Program-made: the position numbers and the translations under genes
NCBI GenBank assembly: GCA_964582365.1
Contig: CAZOQV010000007.1
Span: 1 to 37,929, forward strand
From: WARW01 sp964582365
GTDB lineage: Bacteria; Patescibacteriota; Microgenomatia; UBA12405
DNA: 37,929 bases
Reading direction: 5' to 3'
In this document: in pieces, positions 14,881 to 23,800 of the stretch
Layout of the letters: every line of letters begins with the position of its first letter
Numbering within the stretch: position 1 is the first letter of the stretch
The notes under the pieces: generated by a model
Database searches by the model: none
Seen by the model: the letters and a program-made list of their open reading frames with translations, nothing else
Told to the model about the DNA's origin: nothing

Positions 14881-16831
14881 TTTTATCGTTTGGTAAAGAA
14901 ATGTTAGTTTCCACCCATTGTTCATCAATTTTATTTTCTAAAATTTTTGTCATAATTCTATTCCAAATTGGTGTTGCTCCACTAACTCCTGATGCCACCC
15001 AACTCATCGGAGTTGCGTCATTATTTCCCACCCACACCGCCACCAAATAACTCGGCGTCCAGCCGATACACCAATTATCTTTTAAATTATTTGTTGTTCC
15101 AGTTTTAACTGCTACCGTTTTTCCTTCAATTTTTAATTTTGAATTTAATCCAAAGATAGGTGATCTAGCCTGGTTATCACTTAATATACTATTAATTGTC
15201 AACGCTAAATTAGTGTCCGCAATTTGTTCTTTTTCTATTTTCTTAGTGTAAATATTCTCTCCCAAATAATTATTAATTTTATAAATCGGATTAATTTCTA
15301 CTTTCTCTCCCAAATTAGCAAACACTGTGTAGGCTTGAGCCAATTCGGTCATTTTTATTTCACCACTTCCCAATGCCAAAGATAATCCATATCGGCTTCT
15401 GTCTTTCCATGTTGTTATTCCCATTTTTTCAGCTAAATCAATCATATTATTAACTTTATTTTCTGCCAGTAATTTTACTGAGGGCACATTTAATGACGAT
15501 GCTAAAGCTGTTCTTAATGTTACTTTACCTAAATACTTACCGGTATAATTTTGAGGTGAGTAAGGTTTTTGTCCTGGTATATAGTAACTCACTGGGCTGT
15601 CTTCTATATAATCATCTGGGCTTTTCCCTTTTTCAAATGCCAATAAATAATTAATTGGTTTTATTGACGACCCGGGCTGTCTTAATGAAGTTGTAACATT
15701 TACATTACCGTCAATATCACTAGCATGATAATTTTTCGATCCCACCATTGCCAAGATATCTCCCTCTCTGACTCCTATCACCAATGCTGCTCCATTAGAA
15801 ATATTTAATTTTTTAACCTTTTTTATTTCATCTTCAACCACTTTTTCTGCTTCTTTTTGAGTATTTAAATCTAAACTAGTATAGATATTTAATCCCTGTC
15901 TTTCCACATTTATATAACCATATTTATTTTCCAATAAATTTTTAATATAAAAAACAAAATGAGGTGCTTCTATTTTTTGTTTATTTTTAGCAAATACCAA
16001 CTTTTCAGTTAGTATTCTATTACCCTCTTCTTTTGAAAGATATTCAGCCGCTATCATTTCCTCAACCACTCTATTCTGTCGGGAAAATCCTAATTTTGGA
16101 TCGCTGCCAAAAGGGGAATAAGAACTTGGTGCTGCCGGTAATCCAGCTAAAAATGTCATTTCTCCATCGGTCAAATCCCAAACATTTTTGTTGAAATATT
16201 TTAACGCCGCCTCTTGGACTCCATAAGCCTCACCCCCGTAAGAAACTTGATTAAAATATCTTTCTAAAATTTCATCTTTTGTCAATTTGTTTTCTACTCT
16301 TAAAGTTAAAACCGCTTCTCTAATTTTTCTTTTAAAAGATTTTTCACTGGTTAAAAATACATTTTTAACCAATTGTTGGGTAATAGTTGAACCTCCTCTT
16401 AAATTTTGATCACTTGTTTTTTTAAAATTATAAATCGTCGCTTTTATAATTCCTTTTATCGATAATCCGTGGTGTTTGTAAAATTCTTTATCTTCAATTG
16501 CTAACGTGGCCTCAATAAAATTTTTAGGAATTTTATCTAAACTTACCCAACTTCTATTTTCTTCTTCATAAAATTTATAAAGTAAATTGCCATTTCTGTC
16601 AAAAATTTTAGTCGATAATCTTGGAGGATTATAAATCAGATTTATATCCGGCACTTCCTTATTAAAAAATTGATAGATATTATTAACAAAAATAACTAAT
16701 CCAATTATTATTACTAGTAAAATAATTTTTTTCCAGATTAATTTGATTAACCACCACCATAGCTTTAAAAACCAAAAAACTGGTTTCCCAATTGCTATTA
16801 AAATCTTTATTAAATTTCCCAGTAAAGTCAT
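14867..16831 (-). CDS. Class A penicillin-binding protein (PBP1A-like), first copy
   Basis: 654 residues, bifunctional. An unusually Trp-rich hydrophobic N-terminus with a membrane helix (about 34-51) is followed by the GT51 glycosyltransferase domain (EDKEFYKHHG catalytic Glu, RGGSTITQQLVKN). The transpeptidase domain follows with SXXK in PGSSIKPINYL, SXN in SSLNVPS and KTGTTNNLKDNW. It polymerises and crosslinks peptidoglycan outside the cell. It starts immediately after the stop of the other PBP, in one transcript, and ends with its 3' end overlapping the convergent operon. Confidence 0.95.
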   Translation of the reverse strand: MTLLGNLIKILIAIGKPVFWFLKLWWWLIKLIWKKIILLVIIIGLVIFVNNIYQFFNKEVPDINLIYNPPRLSTKIFDRNGNLLYKFYEEENRSWVSLDKIPKNFIEATLAIEDKEFYKHHGLSIKGIIKATIYNFKKTSDQNLRGGSTITQQLVKNVFLTSEKSFKRKIREAVLTLRVENKLTKDEILERYFNQVSYGGEAYGVQEAALKYFNKNVWDLTDGEMTFLAGLPAAPSSYSPFGSDPKLGFSRQNRVVEEMIAAEYLSKEEGNRILTEKLVFAKNKQKIEAPHFVFYIKNLLENKYGYINVERQGLNIYTSLDLNTQKEAEKVVEDEIKKVKKLNISNGAALVIGVREGDILAMVGSKNYHASDIDGNVNVTTSLRQPGSSIKPINYLLAFEKGKSPDDYIEDSPVSYYIPGQKPYSPQNYTGKYLGKVTLRTALASSLNVPSVKLLAENKVNNMIDLAEKMGITTWKDRSRYGLSLALGSGEIKMTELAQAYTVFANLGEKVEINPIYKINNYLGENIYTKKIEKEQIADTNLALTINSILSDNQARSPIFGLNSKLKIEGKTVAVKTGTTNNLKDNWCIGWTPSYLVAVWVGNNDATPMSWVASGVSGATPIWNRIMTKILENKIDEQWVETNISLPNDKIIFE

Positions 16832-18976
16832 CTACTTAATAAAGGCAGATACTGTGCTATTAGCAGCATCTCCTATTAACGGACAATCCAAACACACCCT
16901 AATACCACTAATATCAGTCACCACAATATGATCTTGCCATTCCGCATTTGGCGCTACTTCATTATCCCTAACTATTCTGCCAGTATCTTTGTTAATTAGA
17001 ACATTCATTCTTGAATTTATTATTTTTGGTAAAAACTTTTTATTGAAGTATTCATAACGAGAGTCACATCCTCCTTCTGGCACTGCTCCTCCGGTCAAAT
17101 TACAAACATTAATCCCGATTATATCTGTTGGTACTACTGGTTTTTTAACGGTTTTATCAATCAATAGTTGAGTCATTATTTTATTCCAAATTGGAGCCGC
17201 TCCACTAATTCCCGACACTACTCCTCTCATCCTTGAATTATCATTATTACCCACCCACGTTCCAATTACATAATCAGCCGTATATCCAAAAGTCCAGTTG
17301 TCTCGTAAATCATTTGTTGTTCCAGTTTTTACCGCTACTTCAGGATGATTTTTAATATTTAACAACGATCCTCTTCCAAAAACCATACTTCTTGCCCCGT
17401 CATCAGACAAAATATTTTGAATAATATAAGAAGTTTCTCGCGACAACACTCTTTCTCCTGGATTATCTTGAAATTCTTCCAAAATTTTTCCATTTTTATC
17501 TTCCACCTTTAATATTGGTGTCAGAGGTTGTTTAATTCCCATATTAGCCAAAACACCGTAAGCTGTGGCCATATCTGTCATATAAACTTCACCTCCACCC
17601 AAGGTTAACGACAATCCATAATTTGATGGATCAGTAAAAGTACTTATCCCCATTGCCGAAGCTGATGCAATAAATGTTTCTACCCCGTTTAAATGCAAAA
17701 CTTTCACTGCCCCGATATTTAAAGAATTAGACAAACTATTTCTAATCGATTGCAGTCCGTGATAAGCCCCACCATAATTAGTTGGACAATATGGTTTTTG
17801 ATTAATTTGTTCAAAACAAGTCGGACCATCACTAACTATCGAGGCTGCTGTTATTTTTCCTAATTCTAGTGCCGTAGCATAATTAAGAGGTTTGATTGAC
17901 GAACCTGGCTGTCTTAATGCCGTTGTTACATTATATTTTCCATCTATATCGTTAGAAAAATAATCAATCGATCCTACCATTGCCAGTATTTGTCCAGTTT
18001 TTGGATCAGCTACTAATGCTGCTCCATTAGTTACATTTGATTTTTTCAATTTTGCCACCTCCGACGCCACTATTGTTTCTGCCATATTTTGTATGTCCAA
18101 ATCTAAAGTTGTCGTCACTTTTAAACCGCCTTCAGTTAGTTTTTGCAGACCATATTTTTCTGTCAGCTGTTCTTTAACATAAAAAACAAAATGAGGGGCC
18201 AAAATTCCGGTTCTATCCAGATAATAATTTAATTTTTCTGCTTTTGCTTGTTCCATCTCTTCTTTAGTAATAAAACCAATTTCATTCATTCTGGTCAAAA
18301 CGATTTCTTGTCTGGACTTGGCTATCTCTGGGTGAGTAAATGGATTATATTTCGTTGGTGAGGCTGGCAACCCGGCAATCAAGGCTGCCTCAGCCAAATT
18401 CAAATCTTTAACGTCTTTATTAAAAATTCCTCTGGCTGCTGATTGTACTCCCCAAATAGTTCCACCATATGGTGTCTGATTAAAATACATTTCTAAAATC
18501 TGGTCTTTACTGTAAAGTATTTCTGTTGCTACTGTCAAAATTGCCTCTTTTATTTTTCTGGAGATTGTTCTTTCTTGTGTTAATAATCCATTTTTAACCA
18601 ATTGCTGGGTTAAAGTTGAACCACCTTGCAATCGTTTTTTAAAAATTGTTCTAAAAAGTCCTCTTAAAATTCCTTTAAGATCAAAACCATGATGTTTATA
18701 AAAATTAGCATCTTCAATTGCCAAAGTAGCCTTTTTCAAATTTTCTGAAATTTCAGGCAATTTTACCGCCGTTCTTCTTTTGTCTGTATAAATTTCAAAC
18801 AATAATCGACCTTTTTTATCTAATATCTGTGAAGATTGGGAATAATCATTTCTTCCTAGTTTAGCTGGATTTGGTATTTTTTTAATAACATATAAAACCA
18901 TCAATACCACCAATATCAACATCGGTACTAAAACATAAAGCCATTTTCTAGATTTTTTTTTCTTAATTCTTTTCAT
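16832..18976 (-). CDS. Class A penicillin-binding protein (PBP1A-like), second copy
   Basis: I choose ATG 18976 (714 residues) over an ATG 13 codons upstream, because GAGG sits seven bases before it and it gives a basic N-terminus (MKRIKKKKSRKW) before the membrane helix. The GT51 domain has EDANFYKHHG and QGGSTLTQQLVKNG; the transpeptidase has PGSSIKPLNY, SNSLNIG and KTGTTNDLRDNW. A C-terminal extension of about 90 residues with four Cys (including VCLDCPLIG) is absent from the other copy and may be an external disulfide-bonded module. The two are likely paralogs from tandem duplication. Confidence 0.95.
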   Translation of the reverse strand: MKRIKKKKSRKWLYVLVPMLILVVLMVLYVIKKIPNPAKLGRNDYSQSSQILDKKGRLLFEIYTDKRRTAVKLPEISENLKKATLAIEDANFYKHHGFDLKGILRGLFRTIFKKRLQGGSTLTQQLVKNGLLTQERTISRKIKEAILTVATEILYSKDQILEMYFNQTPYGGTIWGVQSAARGIFNKDVKDLNLAEAALIAGLPASPTKYNPFTHPEIAKSRQEIVLTRMNEIGFITKEEMEQAKAEKLNYYLDRTGILAPHFVFYVKEQLTEKYGLQKLTEGGLKVTTTLDLDIQNMAETIVASEVAKLKKSNVTNGAALVADPKTGQILAMVGSIDYFSNDIDGKYNVTTALRQPGSSIKPLNYATALELGKITAASIVSDGPTCFEQINQKPYCPTNYGGAYHGLQSIRNSLSNSLNIGAVKVLHLNGVETFIASASAMGISTFTDPSNYGLSLTLGGGEVYMTDMATAYGVLANMGIKQPLTPILKVEDKNGKILEEFQDNPGERVLSRETSYIIQNILSDDGARSMVFGRGSLLNIKNHPEVAVKTGTTNDLRDNWTFGYTADYVIGTWVGNNDNSRMRGVVSGISGAAPIWNKIMTQLLIDKTVKKPVVPTDIIGINVCNLTGGAVPEGGCDSRYEYFNKKFLPKIINSRMNVLINKDTGRIVRDNEVAPNAEWQDHIVVTDISGIRVCLDCPLIGDAANSTVSAFIK

Positions 18977-19586
18977 TTTGATCCTCGTTTTTTTGGTTCC
19001 AGATTTCCAAGTCATTTATAATTTTATCTATTCCTTCATTTTTATAATTAAACGATTTTACTATATCTTCATAAGCTAAGCCAGCCTGATTAATTTGTTG
19101 ATTAGTCTTAAAAAATTCCAAGTCTCTTTTTTCTTCTTTAAACAAAGCCCTTTTAGCTTCTTTTAGTCCACAAATTGAATCGTTTAGTGTTTCTAAAATC
19201 AAATTATCATTTTTGTTATTTTTAATCAAATTAACCGTCTCAAACATTCTTTTATCGGCTATCAGTAAATATATTTCGGCCTTTTTTTTAGGAGTATTGC
19301 TTAATAAAATCCACAATTTATCGCGGAATTTCTTTAATGGATATCGTATATCTCCTGGTTCAATTCTACTTTCAGGAACCTTATAATTTTTTAAAATTTC
19401 TTCTCCATTGCCGACTATATCAACATATTCAATTGGAACATTTCTTAAACTATTATTTTTGATATCCTCATTTAATTTTTCAAGACCGGCCGTTACCAAA
19501 GACCAAAATAAAATTAATAAACTAATTGTCAGCAAAAAAAAATAGCCAAGCAACTTTAGTGTTTTTTCTTTTGGCCGGGAAATCAT
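18963..19586 (-). CDS. DUF5667-like membrane-anchored protein
   Basis: 207 residues with an N-terminal membrane helix (about 12-32) and an external helical domain. The pattern ESRIEPGDIRYPLKKFRDKL, then KKKAEIYLLIADKRMFE, matches DUF5667, common in CPR and Actinobacteria: PG-x-xYxLK followed by a Lys-Ala-Glu helix and an Arg-rich helix. The function of the domain is unknown. It is the first gene of the PBP operon and overlaps the chosen PBP start by 14 bases, suggesting a link with peptidoglycan synthesis. Confidence 0.8.
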   Translation of the reverse strand: MISRPKEKTLKLLGYFFLLTISLLILFWSLVTAGLEKLNEDIKNNSLRNVPIEYVDIVGNGEEILKNYKVPESRIEPGDIRYPLKKFRDKLWILLSNTPKKKAEIYLLIADKRMFETVNLIKNNKNDNLILETLNDSICGLKEAKRALFKEEKRDLEFFKTNQQINQAGLAYEDIVKSFNYKNEGIDKIINDLEIWNQKNEDQNEKN

Positions 19587-19601
19587 TCTTCATTTTACCA
19601 T

Positions 19602-20354
19602 TTAGTGGTGGAAAAAAGCTTCATGCAATCCTACTTTTTCATTTTTCATTCTTCTTTTCATATACAAAAACTGCGGCCAAAACACCACCCAATTAACCAT
19701 TTTATCCAGTTTTTTTTCTTTCAGTTTGTTTTTAGAAATTAGAAATTGGAAATTGGAAATTTTCTCTCCATATCCCGTTGCCACATATTTTTTAGCCCAA
19801 CTATTGGCTAAAACAAATTTTTCATAAGTTTTGTCCCTATTTATTAATGGTTTCATTAATATTAAATCAACTGCATTTTTTAATTTTTGTTTTTCTTTTC
19901 TAAGTCTCAATGATTTTTCATCCAACCACAAATTAAAACAAAAATCATCTTTTTTTTCTTTTTTTCCAAATTTACGGTGAGGAATTTTATTAGTAGTAAT
20001 AAAAAATCTTAACTTTAATCTGGTTAGCCATAACTTGTCAGCTTTCGTAACAATAACGAAATCAATATCATCATTTTTTTTTGGATATTCAGCCGCCACC
20101 GAACCTGTTATTCCTAAAAATAAAATATCTTTGAAGTTTTTTTTAATTAATTTAGTTAATTTCATCGCCTTTTCTATTTTTTTCTCTAGGTATATATTTT
20201 TTTTATTAGAAATTGGAAATTTGACATTAGAAATTTCTTTTCTTAAATAAACTTTGCTTCCAATCAATCTTTCAAATAACTGTTTTTCAGTTAATTGTCC
20301 ACCATGTTTCCGGCTATATTCAATTGTCCTCTCTACTGATTCAAAAATATCCAT
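19602..20354 (-). CDS. Nucleotidyltransferase-fold protein with repeat-encoded inserts
   Basis: 250 residues. A polymerase-beta-type nucleotidyltransferase core is seen at about 75-105: LGITGSVAAEYPKKNDDIDF, giving the GS and DxD metal motif. N- and C-terminal parts are helical and basic; substrate unknown. Two stretches, EISNVKFPISNK (about 40-51) and KISNFQFLISKN (about 199-210), are translations of the AT-rich dispersed repeat also found between groES and groEL, in frame and outside the catalytic core. TAAAAT plus five bases precede ATG 20354 (leaderless). Confidence 0.8.
   Translation of the reverse strand: MDIFESVERTIEYSRKHGGQLTEKQLFERLIGSKVYLRKEISNVKFPISNKKNIYLEKKIEKAMKLTKLIKKNFKDILFLGITGSVAAEYPKKNDDIDFVIVTKADKLWLTRLKLRFFITTNKIPHRKFGKKEKKDDFCFNLWLDEKSLRLRKEKQKLKNAVDLILMKPLINRDKTYEKFVLANSWAKKYVATGYGEKISNFQFLISKNKLKEKKLDKMVNWVVFWPQFLYMKRRMKNEKVGLHEAFFHH
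19732..19762. repeat. AT-rich dispersed repeat, short copy in gene
   Basis: Tandem TTAGAAATT/GGAAATT blocks, read on the minus strand as KISNFQFLIS. Related to 1221-1250 and 20206-20235. Confidence 0.65.
20206..20235. repeat. AT-rich dispersed repeat, copy 2 in gene
   Basis: 28 of 30 bases match 1221-1250. On the minus strand it is read in frame as part of EISNVKFPISN. Confidence 0.75.
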
Positions 20355-20359
20355 TCCTT

Positions 20360-20365
20360 ATTTTA
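20360..20365 (-). promoter_or_regulatory. -10 box of the nucleotidyltransferase gene
   Basis: Minus strand TAAAAT, five bases before ATG 20354. Confidence 0.5.
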
Positions 20366-20386
20366 TCTCAAATAGTATCAACTCAC

Positions 20387-20395
20387 TGATATAAT
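20387..20395 (+). promoter_or_regulatory. Extended -10 of the glycan operon
   Basis: TGATATAAT (TG-n-TATAAT, -10 hexamer 20390-20395). The expected start is near 20402, at an in-frame ATC of the open frame that leads into the glycosyltransferase. Confidence 0.65.
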
Positions 20396-20449
20396 CAACG
20401 TATCAAACTACTTAACAAAAACACTAAGGCCTATCGTCTCTGGGAAATA

Positions 20450-21916
20450 TTGCCAGGTATTTTTGCTTGGACAGTTATTCTTTTTCCTATTTGGTGTGCA
20501 TTTATTTTTCCTAAAGTTGTGGCTTATTTTGTTATTGCCTTCTTGGTTTATTGGTTTTATCAATCATTTAAAACAGCAACTTTATCTATTATTGGTTATT
20601 TCAAAATTAAAAAAGGCAAAAATACTAATTGGGAACAGCTTTTCCAAGATAACTTTAGAGCTGATTGGCTAAAAAGAAATGATGTTCATCATGTCGTTAT
20701 TATTTCTTCCTATAAAGAACCAAATGAAATTATTGAAATGGCGGTCGGTAGTCTAGCAGCTCAAATTGATATTAATCTTAAAAACATTCACGTAATTTTA
20801 GGTCAAGAAGAACGGGCCGGTCAGCAAAATAACCAAAATACTATCGATTATTTTTCTAAAAAATATAAAAATGTTTTTGGTGATTTAATCTTTACTGAAC
20901 ATCCATCCAATATTCCTGGAGAGGTTGCCGGCAAACACACCAATGAGACTTGGGCTGCCAAATATTTTAAAAAGAATTTTATTGATACTGGTAAATATAA
21001 AATTGAAAATCTTACTTTAACTAGTTGCGATGTTGATACTATTTTTAATCCTAAATATTTTTCTGCTCTTACTTATTATTTTGCTTCTAACCCTAATCGT
21101 TATTACCGTTTTTGGCAAGCTCCTATTTTTTGGCATCATAACATTAATCAAGTCCCTGCCTTTATTAGAATTGTCGGTATTATGGGTAATATAACTAGTA
21201 TTTCTGACATTCAGGAGCCAGATGGTTTAATTTTTAACTATTCTTGTTATTCTTCGTCATACAAGCTAATTGATTCTGCTGATTATTGGGATCCAGATAT
21301 GATTCCTGAAGATTGGCACATCTTTTTAGAGACCTTCTTTGTCAGTGGTGGCAAAACCTCTGTTGATCCAATTTTTTTACCTACCATTGTCGATGCCCCA
21401 GATGGAAAAAATTATATTTCCGCTTTAAAAAATCGTTATACACAGTGTATCCGACATGCCTGGGGTGCTACCGATATTCCTTACGCCATTGAACAAGCCA
21501 GGATCCATAAAGAAATTCCTTTTATCATTCGCGCTCTTCGTATTTATAAATTAATCAAAACTCATTTAATTTGGTCTAGTAGTTGGTTTATTCTTGCTTT
21601 TGGTGCTTCAATTCCCATCGTCTTTAATCCTAATTTTTTTCAAACCGCCATCGGTTACAATTTACCCAGAATTGCCAATGTTTTATTAACTCTTTGCCTT
21701 ATCCCTCTTAGTATTCTAATTGTGTTAGATTGGAAATTGCGTCCAATCAAAGAAAGAAGAGGAGTTAAAAATGTTGTTAAAAATTTAATTCAATGGCCAT
21801 TAATGCCATTAGCTACTTTAACCATGTCGGTTCTTCCTGGTCTTCATTCTCATACTCGGCTTATGTTTGGCAAGAGATTGGAATACAAAACTACCAGCAA
21901 AAAACCTACAAATTAG
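20450..21916 (+). CDS. Family 2-like membrane glycosyltransferase
   Basis: 488 residues from TTG 20450. Two N-terminal membrane helices come first, then a GT2-type domain with VVIISSYKEPNEI (nucleotide-sugar fold start), TSCDVDTIF (DxD metal motif), EDWHIFLETFF and a QxxRW-like YTQCIRHAWG. Two more membrane segments lie near 375-435. It would add sugars to a polysaccharide or lipid-linked glycan at the membrane. The frame stays open upstream to 20390 and reads plausibly (KNTKAYRLWEI), but has no ATG/GTG/TTG there; the true start may be 20402 (ATC). First gene of a four-gene envelope operon. Confidence 0.85.
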   Translation: MPGIFAWTVILFPIWCAFIFPKVVAYFVIAFLVYWFYQSFKTATLSIIGYFKIKKGKNTNWEQLFQDNFRADWLKRNDVHHVVIISSYKEPNEIIEMAVGSLAAQIDINLKNIHVILGQEERAGQQNNQNTIDYFSKKYKNVFGDLIFTEHPSNIPGEVAGKHTNETWAAKYFKKNFIDTGKYKIENLTLTSCDVDTIFNPKYFSALTYYFASNPNRYYRFWQAPIFWHHNINQVPAFIRIVGIMGNITSISDIQEPDGLIFNYSCYSSSYKLIDSADYWDPDMIPEDWHIFLETFFVSGGKTSVDPIFLPTIVDAPDGKNYISALKNRYTQCIRHAWGATDIPYAIEQARIHKEIPFIIRALRIYKLIKTHLIWSSSWFILAFGASIPIVFNPNFFQTAIGYNLPRIANVLLTLCLIPLSILIVLDWKLRPIKERRGVKNVVKNLIQWPLMPLATLTMSVLPGLHSHTRLMFGKRLEYKTTSKKPTN

Positions 21917-21931
21917 GGTATTATTTATATA

Positions 21932-23416
21932 ATGTTTAAAACTTTAATTAAATATAAATATTTAGTAATTTTAGTTTTATTATTTCTTTTTTTAAGAATT
22001 CCCTCTCTTTTTGAACCGTATTGGTATGGCGACGAGGGGATTTATTTAGTTTTAGGTCAAGCCATTAGAAAAGGAGTTACTCTTTATAATCGAATCCATG
22101 ACAACAAACCTCCTACTCTTTACTATTTAGCGGCCATATCTCACACTGTTTTTGGTTTTCGACTTCTACTTTTATTTTTTATGGCGCCAACTATTTATTT
22201 TTTTCACCGCCTTAATCAACTTTTTTTATCTCCTAGAGCTTCCAAATTAGCCACTTTTATTTTTTTGATTTTAACCTCTATTCCTTATTTTGAAGGCAAT
22301 ATCGCCAATGCTGAAGTCTTTATGCTTTTACCCACTATCTTGGCTATTTATTTATTTTGTAAAAAAATTTTTTCTTCTAAAAATTCTTCTTTAACAAACG
22401 GCTTGCCCGCCAGAACTTTAGTGTCGGCGGGTCTTCTTTTAGGTTTTGCTTTTACTATTAAAATCCCAGTGGCTATTGAATTTGTCTTACTTTGTTTATG
22501 GCTATTTGTTAATAATTTAGATTCTTTTAAAAAAGCTTTTTCCAGATTACTTTACTTATTTATTTTTGGATTATCATTCCTATTTCCCATTATTCTTTGG
22601 TCAATTTATTTTTATTTTAAAGGCGCTATCAAACCATTTTTAGTTGCTAGTCTTTTTCAAAATTTTGGTTATCTTTCCTCTTGGTCTACTGGGACTCAGA
22701 CATCTTCACTTTTCAGTGGTGGCGTCATTACTCGATTTTTAATTTTATTAGGTGTTTGGCTTATTATTTTTATTCTAAATCGTCGAGGCTCAATTTCGAA
22801 AAAGTTTTCTTTCATTTTATTTTGGTTCTCGGCCACCATTTTTGGTTCTTTATTATCTGGTCGTCCTTACCCTCATTATTTAATTCAAGTTTTGCCCCCT
22901 TTAACACTATTAATTGTTGAAATTTTTAATTTTAAAAATAAAAAAAATCAACTTTTTTGTTTATCTTCAATTTTCATTTTTGTCTTAATTATCTATAAAT
23001 TCAATTTTTATTTTTACCCAATTGGTAGTTATTACTCTAATTTTTATTCTTTTAGTAGCAAGTCTTCTTCAGATTATCGAAATTATTTTGGTTCTGAAGT
23101 CAATAATATTTATAAAATTTCTGATTTTATTAAATCTAATACCGATCCTGATGACAAAATTTTTGTCTGGGGCGATCAACCTTACATATATGCCTTATCC
23201 GAGCGGCTCTCTGCCACTAAATATATTGTTTCTTATCATATTGTCGACTTTCATGGTTATCAGATAACTATGGATAAATTAAAGGCTAATTTGCCTAAAT
23301 TTATTATCTATTATCAAATGCCAAGTCGACCTTTTTCAGATCTCGATAGTTTTATAAGTAAATATTACTTTATTGCTAATACTATAAATGAGACTGTTAT
23401 TTTTAAACTTAGATAA
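21932..23416 (+). CDS. GT39/PMT-like polyprenyl-phosphate-sugar glycosyltransferase
   Basis: 494 residues with about ten membrane helices and a C-terminal external domain. The first loop has the family's acidic pair (WYGDEGIY) and HDNKPPTLYY, as in ArnT/PMT-type transferases that use lipid-phosphate sugars outside the membrane. A palindromic repeat at 22405-22432 is read in frame as LPARTLVSAG in a loop between helices. The gene follows the GT2-like gene after 15 bases. Acceptor unknown. Confidence 0.85.
   Translation: MFKTLIKYKYLVILVLLFLFLRIPSLFEPYWYGDEGIYLVLGQAIRKGVTLYNRIHDNKPPTLYYLAAISHTVFGFRLLLLFFMAPTIYFFHRLNQLFLSPRASKLATFIFLILTSIPYFEGNIANAEVFMLLPTILAIYLFCKKIFSSKNSSLTNGLPARTLVSAGLLLGFAFTIKIPVAIEFVLLCLWLFVNNLDSFKKAFSRLLYLFIFGLSFLFPIILWSIYFYFKGAIKPFLVASLFQNFGYLSSWSTGTQTSSLFSGGVITRFLILLGVWLIIFILNRRGSISKKFSFILFWFSATIFGSLLSGRPYPHYLIQVLPPLTLLIVEIFNFKNKKNQLFCLSSIFIFVLIIYKFNFYFYPIGSYYSNFYSFSSKSSSDYRNYFGSEVNNIYKISDFIKSNTDPDDKIFVWGDQPYIYALSERLSATKYIVSYHIVDFHGYQITMDKLKANLPKFIIYYQMPSRPFSDLDSFISKYYFIANTINETVIFKLR
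22405..22432. repeat. Palindromic repeat inside GT39-like gene
   Basis: Arms GCCCGCC (22405-22411) and GGCGGGT (22426-22432), with partly paired inner bases around TTTA. GC-rich within a strongly AT-rich gene. Confidence 0.7.
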
Positions 23417-23418
23417 CT

Positions 23419-23799
23419 ATGTCATTTTTTCATTCAATTTTTTTACAATTTTCCGTTCTTGGTAATTTTTGGCAAGAAAAAATTAATCGAAATTTTTTAA
23501 GGTGGAATTTAATTTTAATTATCATTCAAATTTCTCTCATTTTTTTTAAATTTAATGATTTACCTAGTCAAGTTCCTTTATATTATTCCCGTCCTTGGGG
23601 AGAAGGGCAATTAGCTTCTGCTACTTCTCTTTTTCTTTTGCCCACTTTTTCTATTATTGTCCTTATAATAAATAATTTAATCGCTAATTTATTATTAAAA
23701 TCTATTCCTTTATTTTCCCGTCTTCTTGTTATTTTTTCTCTAGCTTTTTCTTTATTTACTTCAATTTCTTTAGTCAAAATTATTTTTCTAATTTCTTAA
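23419..23799 (+). CDS. Small membrane protein, unknown
   Basis: 126 residues. Three membrane helices are seen (about 28-44, 70-92, 100-124), and the loop after the first helix reads LPSQVPLYYSRPWGEGQLA, a Pro/aromatic-rich external segment. I do not recognise a named family. It starts two bases after the GT39-like gene and one base before the MraY-like gene, so it belongs to the glycan operon and may assist one of the membrane transferases. Confidence 0.75.
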   Translation: MSFFHSIFLQFSVLGNFWQEKINRNFLRWNLILIIIQISLIFFKFNDLPSQVPLYYSRPWGEGQLASATSLFLLPTFSIIVLIINNLIANLLLKSIPLFSRLLVIFSLAFSLFTSISLVKIIFLIS

Positions 23800-23800
23800 T

